Shown one piece after another: positions 21,711-30,987 of a stretch of DNA of 64,000 nt. Below the pieces are notes generated by a model. It saw only the letters and a program-made list of their open reading frames with translations. It had not been told where the DNA came from and did not search any database. Source of the stretch: CAVZZV01 sp963779845 (lineage in GTDB: Bacteria > Bacteroidota > Bacteroidia > Bacteroidales > GCA-2748055); the NCBI GenBank assembly GCA_963779845.1, contig CAVZZV010000001.1, forward strand, positions 620,001 through 684,000, given 5' to 3'. Numbering within the stretch: position 1 is the stretch's first letter; each line of letters opens with the position of its first letter. The translations under genes and the position numbers were made by a program.

Positions 21711-21718
21711 CAAATATA
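21711..21718 (-). promoter_or_regulatory. Candidate -7 element for the LysE-family gene
   Basis: TATATTTG on the minus strand is a full match to TAnnTTTG, 38 bp upstream of the chosen start. No clear -33 element is present at the usual 19-21 bp spacing. Confidence 0.4.
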
Positions 21719-22013
21719 CCCGAAACAATAATATTACCCTGGTCCTGCAGTTTCCGGATATAAAATACAAAGAAACTAATTCTTATCCATTTGCTCATGG
21801 CATAATACAGGATTTCTGCACATCATTGTTTCATTGAAAGTCTATGGGCCCTCTCTTTTCCACTTTTATCGTCATAATTTAGCAGGGAACCGAAATTATT
21901 GGCATTTTTGTAGACTGAAATTTTCCGGTTTGGATGAAATTTTAAATTTACCTGCTTACTGTTACCATTAATCTCTTTCCCATAACCGTACAAAGTTATA
22001 AAATGATCAAGGC

Positions 22014-23615
22014 ATGAATAATAAAAAGCAGATTTATCTTAGTGTTCTTTCAGGAATATTCCTCTTCCCGGCATGGTATACCTGGGGTTCCGGACTTCTT
22101 CTTTTCATCGCATTTCTCCCGATGCTTTTCGTTGAAAATGCACTCATAAAATCAAATTATAAAGGAAGTCGTTTTTTCTGGCTTCCCTTTTTGACCTTCA
22201 TGGTATGGAACCTCCTGGATACATGGTGGCTTTTCTTTGCCTCACCGGCAGGGTTAGTCGTTGCCTTACTGGTAAATTCCAGTCTTATGGCATTGCCTTT
22301 CTGGCTTTTTTCCCTTACTCACCGAAAACTTGGAGATGTATTTGGCTACCTCTCTCTCCTGGTGTTCTGGATCGCGTTCGAATTTTTCTATTTACATGCT
22401 GAGATTTCCTGGACCTGGCTCAATCTTGGAAATGGTTTTGCCCATAACATCAAACTAGTACAATGGTATGAATATACAGGGGTACTTGGCGGTACAGCAT
22501 GGGTCCTGATAATCAACCTTTTTTTGTTCAAGGTGTCCCGTGCTTTTATTTTTGAAAGATCGCTAAGGGAGGCCAAAACGGAGGCCATACTTGCTGCTGT
22601 CTTTATTTTCGTGCCAATAGTTTTTTCATTAATTCGGTATTATCAGTATGAAGAAGTGAAGAAACCTTACGAAATAGCCGTTATTCAACCTAATATTGAC
22701 CCATACCAGAAATTCAACGACATCCCTCCCCAGGAGCAAATGAATATTTTACTGAGAATTGCAGATTCGCTTGGAACGGAGCATACCGATTATTTCGTGG
22801 CTCCTGAGACCTTTATCAACAATAATGTATGGATTGAGGAGATGAGATTTAATCCAAGCATAACGACCATAAGGGATTTCATAGAAAAATATCCGCGCGC
22901 CGAATTTATAATTGGAGCCACTACCTATCAGCTTTACTCTTCAAAGGATAAAGCCTCCGGTACAGCAAGGCCTTTTCGCGACAGCTCGTTTTACGACAGC
23001 TTCAATTCGGCTATACAGATTGATACCGGACAAAATATTCCGTTCTATCATAAATCCCAATTGGTAGTTGGAGTAGAAAAAATGCCCTATGCGGCTCAAT
23101 TATCTTTCCTTCAACCACTCACCCTCAGGTTGGGAGGAACATTCCGAAGCCATGGCAGCCAGAAAAACCGTGAAACATTGATAAATATTGAGGATAGTAC
23201 CCGCGTAGGGCCAGTTATCTGTTATGAATCAATTTTTGGTGAGTTTGTTACGGAGTATATTAAAGATGCCGGTGCCAACTTCCTTTTCGTTATTACCAAT
23301 GATGGTTGGTGGGCAGATACCCCCGGATATGTGCAGCATAACAGTTTTTCCTCCCTGAGAGCCATAGAAAACAGGCGTAGCATTGCCAGGTCGGCAAATA
23401 CAGGCATCTCTGCATTCTTTAATCAGCGTGGTGATATTATACAATCGCTTGGCTGGTGGAAAAGAGGAGGAATCAAGACTGTATTGAATGCCAATGATAA
23501 GATTACCTTTTACACGAAACATGGGGATTATCTTGGAAGGATCTCGGCCATTTTTGGGATAATAATACTGCTGTATATGCTCGTAAAAATGATTATTCCC
23601 TCAAAAAAAACCTAA
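22014..23615 (+). CDS. lnt: Apolipoprotein N-acyltransferase
   Basis: A 533-residue inner-membrane enzyme that adds the third acyl chain to lipoproteins. The N-terminal 210 residues form about six to seven membrane segments; the rest is a carbon-nitrogen hydrolase domain. The catalytic triad is visible: Glu in FVAPETFI, Lys in YHKSQLVVGVEKMP, and Cys in GPVICYESIFGEF. A last membrane helix lies at the C-terminus. The stop codon abuts the dsbD stop codon of the opposite strand with no gap. Relevant to the window because it would mature lipoproteins such as GldD. Confidence 0.95.
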   Translation: MNNKKQIYLSVLSGIFLFPAWYTWGSGLLLFIAFLPMLFVENALIKSNYKGSRFFWLPFLTFMVWNLLDTWWLFFASPAGLVVALLVNSSLMALPFWLFSLTHRKLGDVFGYLSLLVFWIAFEFFYLHAEISWTWLNLGNGFAHNIKLVQWYEYTGVLGGTAWVLIINLFLFKVSRAFIFERSLREAKTEAILAAVFIFVPIVFSLIRYYQYEEVKKPYEIAVIQPNIDPYQKFNDIPPQEQMNILLRIADSLGTEHTDYFVAPETFINNNVWIEEMRFNPSITTIRDFIEKYPRAEFIIGATTYQLYSSKDKASGTARPFRDSSFYDSFNSAIQIDTGQNIPFYHKSQLVVGVEKMPYAAQLSFLQPLTLRLGGTFRSHGSQKNRETLINIEDSTRVGPVICYESIFGEFVTEYIKDAGANFLFVITNDGWWADTPGYVQHNSFSSLRAIENRRSIARSANTGISAFFNQRGDIIQSLGWWKRGGIKTVLNANDKITFYTKHGDYLGRISAIFGIIILLYMLVKMIIPSKKT

Positions 23616-25673
23616 TTATTTCTGTTTTCCACCATCCAAAAACGCTATAAATTTTTCAATATCCAGTTCCTTTCCAATGGGAGGGGAAAGAAGGTTTCCT
23701 TCATTGTCAAGAAGAACGTACCAGGGAGTGGCAAATGTTCCGAAATTCTCCAGTTCAAAATTCACATTAATTTCTCCAATAGACTTAAGTACTTTACCCT
23801 CATCGGTTATTTCCCATTCATCCTCTGGAAGCCTGGTCTTATCGTCGGTATAAAGGGAAATAATTATATAATCCTCCCGTAGCCTTCTTAACACCTCAGG
23901 ATCAGACCAAACCTGGGCCTCCATTTGTTTGCAGTTGCTACAGGAATGTCCGGTAAAATCCAGAAAGATGGGTTTATTCAGTTCCTGGGCACACCTCAGG
24001 CCATCTTCGTAATTGAAATATCCTTTAAGGCCATATTTAAGTTCGAAGAGTTCATCATACCTTCCTGGCCCGCAAAAGGTAGCACTGTTATCCATTTGAA
24101 TGGCTTCGGCGTTTCCAGACCCAGATGTGAAAATGGTGGATTTTGCCGGCGGCACCATACTTGAAATGGCCCGAAGCTCAGCACCAAATATTCCGGTTAG
24201 GAGATACATGGCAAACACGAAGGAAGCCATGGCAAACAAAAGCCGGGGAACCTTGACAAATTCCATTTTACTATCGTTGGGCAGCCTGATGATCCCGATA
24301 AGATATAGTCCCAGAACCAGTGCGATCACGAACCAGATAGAAAGGTAGACCTCCCTTGAAATGAGATCCAAATGATATGACTGATCAATGGCACTGAGAA
24401 ATTTCATGCCGAAGGCGAGCATCATGAAACCAAGGATAACCTTAATCGTATTCAGCCATCCCCCTGATTTTGGCATGTTTTTGATCATCGAGGGAAATAT
24501 CGCAAGCAGGGTAAAGGGTAAGGCAAATGCGAGGGAGAAGAAAAACATCCCTAAAACAGGTTTCATCACCTCACCACCCGCGGCTTCAGCGAGCAGTGAA
24601 CCAACAATTGGTCCGGTACAGGAAAAAGAGACCAGGACAGTAGTAATCCCCATGAAAAAAGGACCGATCAATCCGCCTTTATCAGCTTGTTTATCCACTT
24701 TATTAACGATTCCAGAGGGAAGTATTATTTCGAACATACCCAGAAAAGAAGCCGCAAAAATCATAAACAGCAGGAAGAAAATAAGATTAGGTATCCAGTG
24801 GGTACTGAGAATATTGCCAAAATTCGCATCCAGTCCGGTAAGAGCGACGAGAACCCCCAAGCCTGTATATACCAGGATCATGGCAAATCCAAAAACCAAT
24901 CCCTTTAGGATAGCCAGTCCCCGGTTCTCAGCACCTCTCATAAAGAATGATATAGTCATGGGGATCATGGGATAAACACAGGGGGTTAAAATCGCTGCCA
25001 GTCCGAGCAAAAAAGTAAGAATCAAGAAACCGGTCATGGATCTTCCTTCTTCCGGTTCGGATTCGGCAATTTCCAGCTGATTTTCGCTGGTCTGTGGAAT
25101 TTCAACCACTTCCTCCAATCCCTCAAGGGAATCGATCACCCCGGCACGGTTGGGTTTATCAATGCCTTTGATTACTGCTTTTTCTTCCAATGAAGAAGGG
25201 ACATCAGTTGTTTGGGACCCGCTGAATGATAAAATGAATTCCTTAGTAAAGGGTGGAAGACATGTTTCATCATCGCAACATTGATATTCCACTTTTGCAG
25301 TAAGGCTGATGGGATCGGGAGAAATTACCTTAAGGTTTTGCCTGAATTCAGCACGTTTATAATAAGCGCCGATATTGAACTTAAAACCTTCGTCAAACTT
25401 AATAATGGGTTTGGTCAGCTCCTGCACTTTCCCAATGAGATTAACCCCTTTCGGAAGATCAAAGCTAAAGGATGTAGGAACCGGACCAGATTGCTCCTGT
25501 TCCATGGCATAAATATGCCACGGTTTTTCAATTGCGGCAGTAAAAACAATTTCGTACTGGCCATTTCCGATTTCCGTTTGCCGCGAGGTCCAATTTACCG
25601 GATCGTGCATCTCAAACTGGGCACTCAGGGAAAGAGTTGCGAATAAAATACCTAAAGAAAAGATTTTTCTCAT
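23616..25673 (-). CDS. dsbD: Thiol:disulfide interchange protein, DsbD family
   Basis: A 685-residue inner-membrane electron carrier. Order: signal peptide (cleavage near L-S-A-Q), N-terminal DsbD-alpha-like domain (about 20-155) with the pair C-C-D-D-E-T-C, a linker, a CcdA-like membrane domain of about eight helices (about 205-500) with LTPCVYPMIP and SFSCTGPIVGSLL, and a C-terminal thioredoxin domain (about 560-680) with the C-S-N-C active site in GHSCSNCKQME. Family knowledge: it passes reducing power from cytosolic thioredoxin to the periplasm. It converges with lnt. Confidence 0.93.
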   Translation of the reverse strand: MRKIFSLGILFATLSLSAQFEMHDPVNWTSRQTEIGNGQYEIVFTAAIEKPWHIYAMEQEQSGPVPTSFSFDLPKGVNLIGKVQELTKPIIKFDEGFKFNIGAYYKRAEFRQNLKVISPDPISLTAKVEYQCCDDETCLPPFTKEFILSFSGSQTTDVPSSLEEKAVIKGIDKPNRAGVIDSLEGLEEVVEIPQTSENQLEIAESEPEEGRSMTGFLILTFLLGLAAILTPCVYPMIPMTISFFMRGAENRGLAILKGLVFGFAMILVYTGLGVLVALTGLDANFGNILSTHWIPNLIFFLLFMIFAASFLGMFEIILPSGIVNKVDKQADKGGLIGPFFMGITTVLVSFSCTGPIVGSLLAEAAGGEVMKPVLGMFFFSLAFALPFTLLAIFPSMIKNMPKSGGWLNTIKVILGFMMLAFGMKFLSAIDQSYHLDLISREVYLSIWFVIALVLGLYLIGIIRLPNDSKMEFVKVPRLLFAMASFVFAMYLLTGIFGAELRAISSMVPPAKSTIFTSGSGNAEAIQMDNSATFCGPGRYDELFELKYGLKGYFNYEDGLRCAQELNKPIFLDFTGHSCSNCKQMEAQVWSDPEVLRRLREDYIIISLYTDDKTRLPEDEWEITDEGKVLKSIGEINVNFELENFGTFATPWYVLLDNEGNLLSPPIGKELDIEKFIAFLDGGKQK

Positions 25674-25755
25674 ATTCCGGAAAGTTTAACAAGGAAAGAA
25701 ACAGACAAAACAGGTATGGATATCAGGGTTCAGGATTACCAGACCGAAATTAATT

Positions 25756-27318
25756 TCATTCTGTAAATACGATCTCGTCTCCGTTTTTATCAAACAACTT
25801 GACATCAAGAAGGTTGCACGCTAGTGAAGGGGAAACCTTTAGTTCACACTTAAGATCCTTGATCCATCCTTTTCGGACAGAGTTGAAATATCCCTTGTTG
25901 ATATAGGCCTCCACGAAAGGATGAACCTTTACGTCAATAAACTTCAACTTATATTCGGCTATTACTTTTCGCAGGGAATTCAGGATGGTTTCCGTGAACA
26001 AAATAGTCGATTCAACTTCTCCGGTTCCCAGGCAACAAGGACATTTTTCGACCGTTTCGATGTGCATCTCAGGTCTTACCCTCTGACGGGTAATTTGCAT
26101 CAGGCCAAATTTGCTGAGAGGAAGAATATGGTTCTTGGTCCGGTCTTTAGACATGATTTCCTTCATCCTGTCGTAAAGCATCTGCCTGTGTTCATTGGTA
26201 TTCATATCGATAAAATCGACCACAATGATCCCGCCCATATCACGTAGTCTCAATTGCCTGGCTATTTCTTCGGCAGCTGCGAGGTTCACCTCTAGTGCAT
26301 TGGTTTCCTGATCGGAACCTGATTTGGAGCGGTTACCCGAATTGACATCGATCACATGAAGTGCTTCAGTATGCTCTATTATGAGGTATGCACCGCTCTT
26401 GAATGAAACCGTTTTGCCAAAAAGGGACTTGATCTGTTTTTCTATATTAAGCTTTTCGAAAATCGGCTCTCTACCATTGTAAAGTTTAAGTATCTTACTT
26501 TTTTCAGGCGCAATATCCTGAACAAAAGTCTTAATTTCCTGGAAAATGGCTGGCTCGTTCACATAGATATTCTCAAAATTGCCATTGAGCATATCCCTTA
26601 GAATAACGGCCGTGCGGTTCACTTCACCAAGGATAAGCTTCGGGACCTTACTGCCGTTGATCTTTTCACAGGCCAACTCCCATTTACGTACAAGCCCTCT
26701 TAGCTCCGTATCCAGTTCTGCAACTTTTTTACCTTCGGCAACTGTACGTACAATGATCCCGTAATTCTTAGGCTTGATACTTAACATCAGCGACTTGAGA
26801 CGTTCCTTCTCTTCATTCGATTCAATTTTCGAAGAAACAGAAACTTTATCGGAAAAAGGCATCAGGACAAGGTTACGTCCGGGAATAGAAATTTCTGAGC
26901 CCAACCGGGGGCCTTTAGTAGAAATGGGTTCCTTGGCCACCTGAATAATAACGGTTTGACCGGATTTCAGGATGTCATTGATCTTGCCGTCTTTATGGAT
27001 ATCCTGTTCACGTTTGAATTTGGAAACGGGAATAAGTTTGCCCTTACGGGAAAAGGCAAGGTTCATATATTTATTGAGCGTGCTAAATTGAGGGCCGAGA
27101 TCGAGATAATGAAGAAAGGCATCTTTTTCATATCCCACATCGACGAATGCCGCGTTTAAACCAGGCATCACCTTTTTCACCTTGCCAAGATAAATATCGC
27201 CAACAGAAAACCTGGTATCGGTTTTCTCCTTGTTTAATTCTATTAATCGCTTATCTTCAAGCAGGGCAATTGAAATTTCACTTGCTGACGAAGCGTCAAT
27301 TACCAATTCATTACTCAC
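25756..27318 (-). CDS. rng: Ribonuclease E/G family endoribonuclease
   Basis: A 520-residue RNase G-length protein, without the long C-terminal scaffold of enterobacterial RNase E. It shows an S1 RNA-binding domain (about 38-115, V-G-D-I-Y-L-G-K-V), the DNase I-like catalytic part with metal Asp residues in HVIDVNSGNRSKSG and IIVVDFIDM, and the zinc-link motif CPCCLGTGEV. It cleaves single-stranded AU-rich RNA during mRNA decay and rRNA maturation. Upstream sits an 11-bp inverted repeat (27374-27405), then a small ribosomal-type gene and hu. Confidence 0.95.
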   Translation of the reverse strand: MSNELVIDASSASEISIALLEDKRLIELNKEKTDTRFSVGDIYLGKVKKVMPGLNAAFVDVGYEKDAFLHYLDLGPQFSTLNKYMNLAFSRKGKLIPVSKFKREQDIHKDGKINDILKSGQTVIIQVAKEPISTKGPRLGSEISIPGRNLVLMPFSDKVSVSSKIESNEEKERLKSLMLSIKPKNYGIIVRTVAEGKKVAELDTELRGLVRKWELACEKINGSKVPKLILGEVNRTAVILRDMLNGNFENIYVNEPAIFQEIKTFVQDIAPEKSKILKLYNGREPIFEKLNIEKQIKSLFGKTVSFKSGAYLIIEHTEALHVIDVNSGNRSKSGSDQETNALEVNLAAAEEIARQLRLRDMGGIIVVDFIDMNTNEHRQMLYDRMKEIMSKDRTKNHILPLSKFGLMQITRQRVRPEMHIETVEKCPCCLGTGEVESTILFTETILNSLRKVIAEYKLKFIDVKVHPFVEAYINKGYFNSVRKGWIKDLKCELKVSPSLACNLLDVKLFDKNGDEIVFTE

Positions 27319-27373
27319 GGAAATATTTTTTTTTGTTGCTTAGGTTTCATTAAAAGAAACCGGACAATACAAT

Positions 27374-27405
27374 AAACCTAAAGACCTGGAAGGATCTTTA
27401 GGTTT
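27374..27405 (-). promoter_or_regulatory. Inverted repeat in front of rng
   Basis: A perfect 11-bp stem (AAACCTAAAGA / TCTTTAGGTTT) with a 10-base loop. It lies 25 bp past the stop of the 30-residue gene and about 56 bp before the rng start. The 3' flank is not a clean T run, so termination is possible but not certain. A leader hairpin controlling rng is the alternative. Confidence 0.55.
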
Positions 27406-27429
27406 ACAACAATTTTCAAAAAGGTTAAA

Positions 27430-27522
27430 TTATTTCTTCTTTTTGTGTCTGTTTTTACGTAAACGTTTTTTTCGTTTATGCGTCGACATCTTGTGTCTCT
27501 TTCTCTTTTTACCGCTCGGCAT
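27430..27522 (-). CDS. 30-residue basic ribosome-associated protein (AURKAIP1/COX24 type, bS22/mS38-like)
   Basis: The sequence starts MPSGKKRKRHKM, continues STHKRKKRLRKNRHKKKK and stops. About two thirds of the residues are Lys, Arg or His. It is too short for usual gene finders but has a start, a stop and a family-like sequence that I recognise from Bacteroidota genomes, where it is named AURKAIP1/COX24 domain protein. Family knowledge: relatives (mycobacterial bS22, mitochondrial mS38) bind the small ribosomal subunit. It follows hu by 17 bases and is probably cotranscribed with it. Confidence 0.8.
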   Translation of the reverse strand: MPSGKKRKRHKMSTHKRKKRLRKNRHKKKK

Positions 27523-27539
27523 AATTTAAATCTTTAATC

Positions 27540-27824
27540 TTATTTTACGTTGGATTTAACCTTACCCACAAATGTCTTTGCCGGTTTGAATGAAGGAATG
27601 AAATGTTGCGGAATAATAAGAGTGGTGTTCTTAGAAATATTCCTGGCTGTTTTTTGAGCCCTTTTCTTTACTATAAAGCTTCCGAAACCTCTCAGATAAA
27701 CATTTTTATCCTTGGCTAAGGAATCCTTTACCGACTCCATAAAAGCTTCAACGGTTTTTTGCACAGTTACCTTTTCAATCCCTGTGGTTTTTGAAATCTC
27801 GTTTACGATATCTGCTTTAGTCAT
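27540..27824 (-). CDS. hup: HU-family DNA-binding protein
   Basis: A 94-residue nucleoid protein with the family start MTKADIVNEISKTTGI, the conserved V-Y-L-R-G-F-G-S-F core and the DNA-contacting arm. Family knowledge: homodimers bend and coat DNA. It is the first gene of a likely hu / 30-residue ribosomal-type gene unit and diverges from mutY across 135 bp. The arm reads A-R-N-I-S-K-N-T-T-L-I-I-P, close to the usual A-R-N-P-x-T-G-x-x-I-x-I-P but missing the Pro that intercalates in DNA. Confidence 0.93.
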   Translation of the reverse strand: MTKADIVNEISKTTGIEKVTVQKTVEAFMESVKDSLAKDKNVYLRGFGSFIVKKRAQKTARNISKNTTLIIPQHFIPSFKPAKTFVGKVKSNVK

Positions 27825-27877
27825 TTTAAAACACTTTAATTATCAATGATTTAGAATATTCTTTTCAATTAGAGTTG

Positions 27878-27909
27878 CAAATATAATTTTTTTCTGCCGA
27901 TTAATAAAA
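27878..27909 (-). promoter_or_regulatory. Promoter of hu
   Basis: On the minus strand TATATTTG (27878-27885) matches TAnnTTTG, and TTTT (27906-27909) lies 20 bp upstream in the -33 position. The predicted leader is about 45 bases. Confidence 0.5.
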
Positions 27910-27920
27910 TTCAAAACAAT

Positions 27921-27928
27921 TATTTTTG
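27921..27928 (+). promoter_or_regulatory. Candidate -7 element for mutY
   Basis: TATTTTTG matches TAnnTTTG, 31 bp before the mutY ATG. There is no convincing -33 element, and the region is so AT-rich that a chance match is possible. Confidence 0.3.
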
Positions 27929-27959
27929 ATTTATTTGCAATTTATTTTTTCACAAGATC

Positions 27960-29075
27960 ATGGAAATTAGCGGAATATTACGAAAATGGTACCTCGACAA
28001 CCGGCGTGATCTGCCCTGGAGGGAGACCAAAGACCCCTATAATATATGGATATCCGAGATTATACTCCAGCAAACCAGGGTGGAACAGGGTACCGGATAT
28101 TATAAGAGGTTTATTCAAAAATTTCCGGATCTCCTTTCCCTGGCCTCTGCGGACATTGATGAGGTGCTCAAAATCTGGCAGGGTCTTGGATATTATACCA
28201 GGGCGAGAAATCTTCATCAGGCTGCCGGTCAGATCATGGAAACACATGCGGGCATATTTCCTTCCAACTTTAATGATATAATCAGGCTGAAAGGGATAGG
28301 AAAATATACTGCCGGGGCCATCGCTTCCATAGCCTTCAACCTTCCGGTACCTGCGATTGACGGGAATGTAAAGAGGATATTCTGCCGCTTTTTTGGGTTC
28401 GGGGAAAATCCGAATTCTGGAAAGGGAAAATCCATAATTGAAGGTTTGGTAATGGAAACTCTGGACACCAAACATCCGGGTGATTTCAACCAGTCCCTCA
28501 TGGATTTTGGTTCACTGGTATGCAAACCGGGAAACCCCGATTGCGCCCATTGCCCTTTAGCCCAAAAGTGCTATGCCTTTAATGAGAACAAATTGAGCGA
28601 TTATCCCGCTGCATCCAAAAAAATTAAGTCACGCACCCGGTATTTTTACTATCTTGTATTAATCCAAAATAAGAATTTTTTTATTGAACAACGAATGGAA
28701 AGTGATATTTGGAAGCGCCTTTATCAATTTCCGCTAATTGAAGGAGACAAGGGTCTGAACAGGCAAGCGCTGATGTATGAAATTAAGAAGAAATTCCTGC
28801 AGATCGCAGCCTCATCTTCGAGTAAGATAGCAAATACCCTTGAAGAGTTAGAAGTTCTAAACATTTCCGAAGAGCACCGGCATATATTGAGTCATCAAAA
28901 AATACTGGCGCGGTTTATTGAAATAAAAATTAATGAAGGTGAGCTATCGGGTTTGATTTTTTCCCATACTGATTGGAAAATGATCCCCTTTACTGATATT
29001 CACAATTATGCCCTTCCCCGGCTTATTGAAAAATTTGCGAATAATTTTATATCTTTACAGTTTAAACAACAATAA
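27960..29075 (+). CDS. mutY: A/G-specific adenine DNA glycosylase
   Basis: A 371-residue repair enzyme that removes adenine mispaired with 8-oxoguanine. It has the catalytic Glu in SEIILQQTRVEQG, a helix-hairpin-helix LKGIGKYTAGAIAS, the catalytic Asp in VPAIDGNVKR, and the iron-sulfur ligands in C-x6-C-x2-C-x5-C spacing (CKPGNPDCAHCPLAQKC). The C-terminal third is the NUDIX-like 8-oxoguanine recognition domain. It starts a compact rightward run with ssb, gldE and gldD; ssb begins 3 bases after its stop. Confidence 0.96.
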   Translation: MEISGILRKWYLDNRRDLPWRETKDPYNIWISEIILQQTRVEQGTGYYKRFIQKFPDLLSLASADIDEVLKIWQGLGYYTRARNLHQAAGQIMETHAGIFPSNFNDIIRLKGIGKYTAGAIASIAFNLPVPAIDGNVKRIFCRFFGFGENPNSGKGKSIIEGLVMETLDTKHPGDFNQSLMDFGSLVCKPGNPDCAHCPLAQKCYAFNENKLSDYPAASKKIKSRTRYFYYLVLIQNKNFFIEQRMESDIWKRLYQFPLIEGDKGLNRQALMYEIKKKFLQIAASSSSKIANTLEELEVLNISEEHRHILSHQKILARFIEIKINEGELSGLIFSHTDWKMIPFTDIHNYALPRLIEKFANNFISLQFKQQ

Positions 29076-29078
29076 ATT

Positions 29079-29627
29079 ATGTCTGTTAACAAAGCCATAC
29101 TAGTCGGGAATGTAGGAAAAGACCCTGAAATCAGATATCTTGAAAGCGGAACTGCCCTGGCAAGGTTCCCACTGGCTACCTCTGAAGTGTACAAAAACAG
29201 GGATGGGGAAAAAATATCCAATACAGATTGGCATAATATCGTACTGTGGAGAGGTCTGGCCGAGGTAGCGGAAAAATATGTTAAAAAAGGCAGTCAATTG
29301 TATATTGAAGGGCGCATTAAGACCCGCTCCTATACCGATAAAGATGGAAATACCCGCTACACTACTGAAATCGTGGGAGACAATATGCAGATGCTCGGAA
29401 AACGGGGCGACGATAACTCTTATGACGGATCAAGCCAGGAGGACCGGAATTCCGAAGGATATCCCGGGACTTCCAAAACCTCCTCCGGCAGCGGACAGCC
29501 AGCCACCAATACACCAAATTCATCAAACGCTGATACAGGTGGAAACGATCAGGCTTTTTCCGGCAATAATGATGAACCAATAAATGAACTTAACGATGGG
29601 AACGAAGCTGATGACCTTCCCTTCTGA
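29079..29627 (+). CDS. ssb: Single-stranded DNA-binding protein
   Basis: A 182-residue protein: OB-fold at residues 1-110 (start MSVNKAILVGNVGKDPEIRY), a low-complexity Gly/Ser/Asn linker, and the acidic tail E-A-D-D-L-P-F that binds partner proteins. Homotetramers coat single-stranded DNA in replication and repair. It sits between mutY and gldE, a conserved Bacteroidota arrangement as far as I recall. Confidence 0.97.
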   Translation: MSVNKAILVGNVGKDPEIRYLESGTALARFPLATSEVYKNRDGEKISNTDWHNIVLWRGLAEVAEKYVKKGSQLYIEGRIKTRSYTDKDGNTRYTTEIVGDNMQMLGKRGDDNSYDGSSQEDRNSEGYPGTSKTSSGSGQPATNTPNSSNADTGGNDQAFSGNNDEPINELNDGNEADDLPF

Positions 29628-29646
29628 TAATTAATTTAACCTTCGC

Positions 29647-30987
29647 TTGGATCCAGACTCATTTTATTCCGGATTGCTTCTCTTCAATAGCATTATCCTT
29701 TATCCAATCACCCCGGGGGTGATATACGGTTTGGTAAGCATATTTATATTGCTAATTGGTTCAGCACTGGTTTCCGGTTCGGAAACGGCATTTTTCTCCC
29801 TGGGCCCCTATCATCGCAACAAGCTTAAGGAGATGAATACCACCGGATCACAAAAAGTTTTAAAACTGCTTTGGAACCCGGAAAAATTGCTGGCCACAAT
29901 TCTGATCAGTAATAATTTTATCAACATTGCCATTGTGGTGATCTCCACCTGGGTAACGACAACTATTTTTGATTTCAGAGAAGATCCAATTACCGCTTTT
30001 CTCATCCAGGTCATCTCTGTCACTTTCCTGATCCTTCTTTTCGGGGAGATTATCCCAAAACTTTACGCTAACCATTATTCCCTGAAATTCGCCTTGTTCA
30101 TTGCCTCTTTTATATCCTTCCTGGATAGTGCTTTTACTCCTCTCAGCAAATTTATGCTTTCTACCACTTCCTTCTTTAACCGTAATATTTTGACCCCAAA
30201 AACCGGAATCTCTATGGTCGACCTGTCCGATGCGCTGGATCTCACCACCGGGGTGGTAACCGAAGAAAAAAAAATCCTGAAGAGCATCGTAAAATTTAGT
30301 CAGACCGAAGTGAATGAAATCATGCGGCCCCGCACCGATGTAATTTCCGCAGACCTGGAAACGGCACCCGGCAAATTGATCGAAATCATCAATTCCTCTG
30401 GTTACAGCAGAATACCGGTATATTCGGAAACTCTCGATAATATTAAAGGGATCCTTTATGTAAAAGACATACTTCCTCACATTAATAGTTCGGCGGATTT
30501 TAACTGGCAATCTATGATTCGTCCTCCATATTATGTTCCGGGAGGGAAAAAAATCAATATCCTCCTTCAGGAATTCCGGGAAAAAAAGAATCATCTCGCC
30601 ATAGTCGTTGATGAATATGGAGGAACTGAAGGCATAATTACCCTGGAGGATATCCTCGAGGAAATTGTGGGAGACATTACCGATGAGTCGGATGAAATCG
30701 AAAGCTATTTCACAAAAGTGGACGAACGCAATTATATTTTTGATGCTAAAGTCCTTCTAAACGATTTTTATAAAGCCCTCCATGTGGATGAGGAAGCCTT
30801 TGAGCGGTTAAGAGGAGATGCTGATACCCTGGCCGGACTATTGTTGGAACTTATTGGTGATATACCTGATTTAGACGACAAGGTAAGCATAGAGGGCTAC
30901 TCCTTCACCGTAACAGCCGTGGATAACAGGCGAATTAAAAAAATAAAAGTGACGCTTGATAATACCCAAAAACTGAAAGCCCAATGA
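29647..30987 (+). CDS. gldE: Gliding motility-associated protein GldE (CorC/HlyC-like)
   Basis: About 446 residues. The N-terminal DUF21/CNNM-type membrane domain (about 20-200) has three to four helices and the motif VSGSETAFFSLGP; next a pair of CBS domains (about 215-335) with MRPRTDVISAD and VVDEYGGTEGIITLED; then a CorC/HlyC domain (about 350-440). The start is a TTG at 29647: translation as M-D-P-D-S-F-Y-S-G fits the family, and there is no upstream ATG in the 19-base gap after ssb. It overlaps gldD by 4 bases. Family knowledge: GldE acts with GldD, which is needed for T9SS function. Confidence 0.92.
   Translation: MDPDSFYSGLLLFNSIILYPITPGVIYGLVSIFILLIGSALVSGSETAFFSLGPYHRNKLKEMNTTGSQKVLKLLWNPEKLLATILISNNFINIAIVVISTWVTTTIFDFREDPITAFLIQVISVTFLILLFGEIIPKLYANHYSLKFALFIASFISFLDSAFTPLSKFMLSTTSFFNRNILTPKTGISMVDLSDALDLTTGVVTEEKKILKSIVKFSQTEVNEIMRPRTDVISADLETAPGKLIEIINSSGYSRIPVYSETLDNIKGILYVKDILPHINSSADFNWQSMIRPPYYVPGGKKINILLQEFREKKNHLAIVVDEYGGTEGIITLEDILEEIVGDITDESDEIESYFTKVDERNYIFDAKVLLNDFYKALHVDEEAFERLRGDADTLAGLLLELIGDIPDLDDKVSIEGYSFTVTAVDNRRIKKIKVTLDNTQKLKAQ

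Larger units (their letters stand above)
21674..22013. other. Divergent intergenic region between the LysE-family gene and lnt
   Basis: These 340 bp hold the lysE-side hairpin and -7 element described separately. Beyond about 21720 I see no promoter match, no hairpin and no credible open frame; the lnt promoter is not recognisable. Confidence 0.5.

Noticed and set aside
24388..24975. 195-codon rightward open frame inside dsbD
   Set aside because: It is antisense to the membrane domain of DsbD, whose own motifs are all intact.
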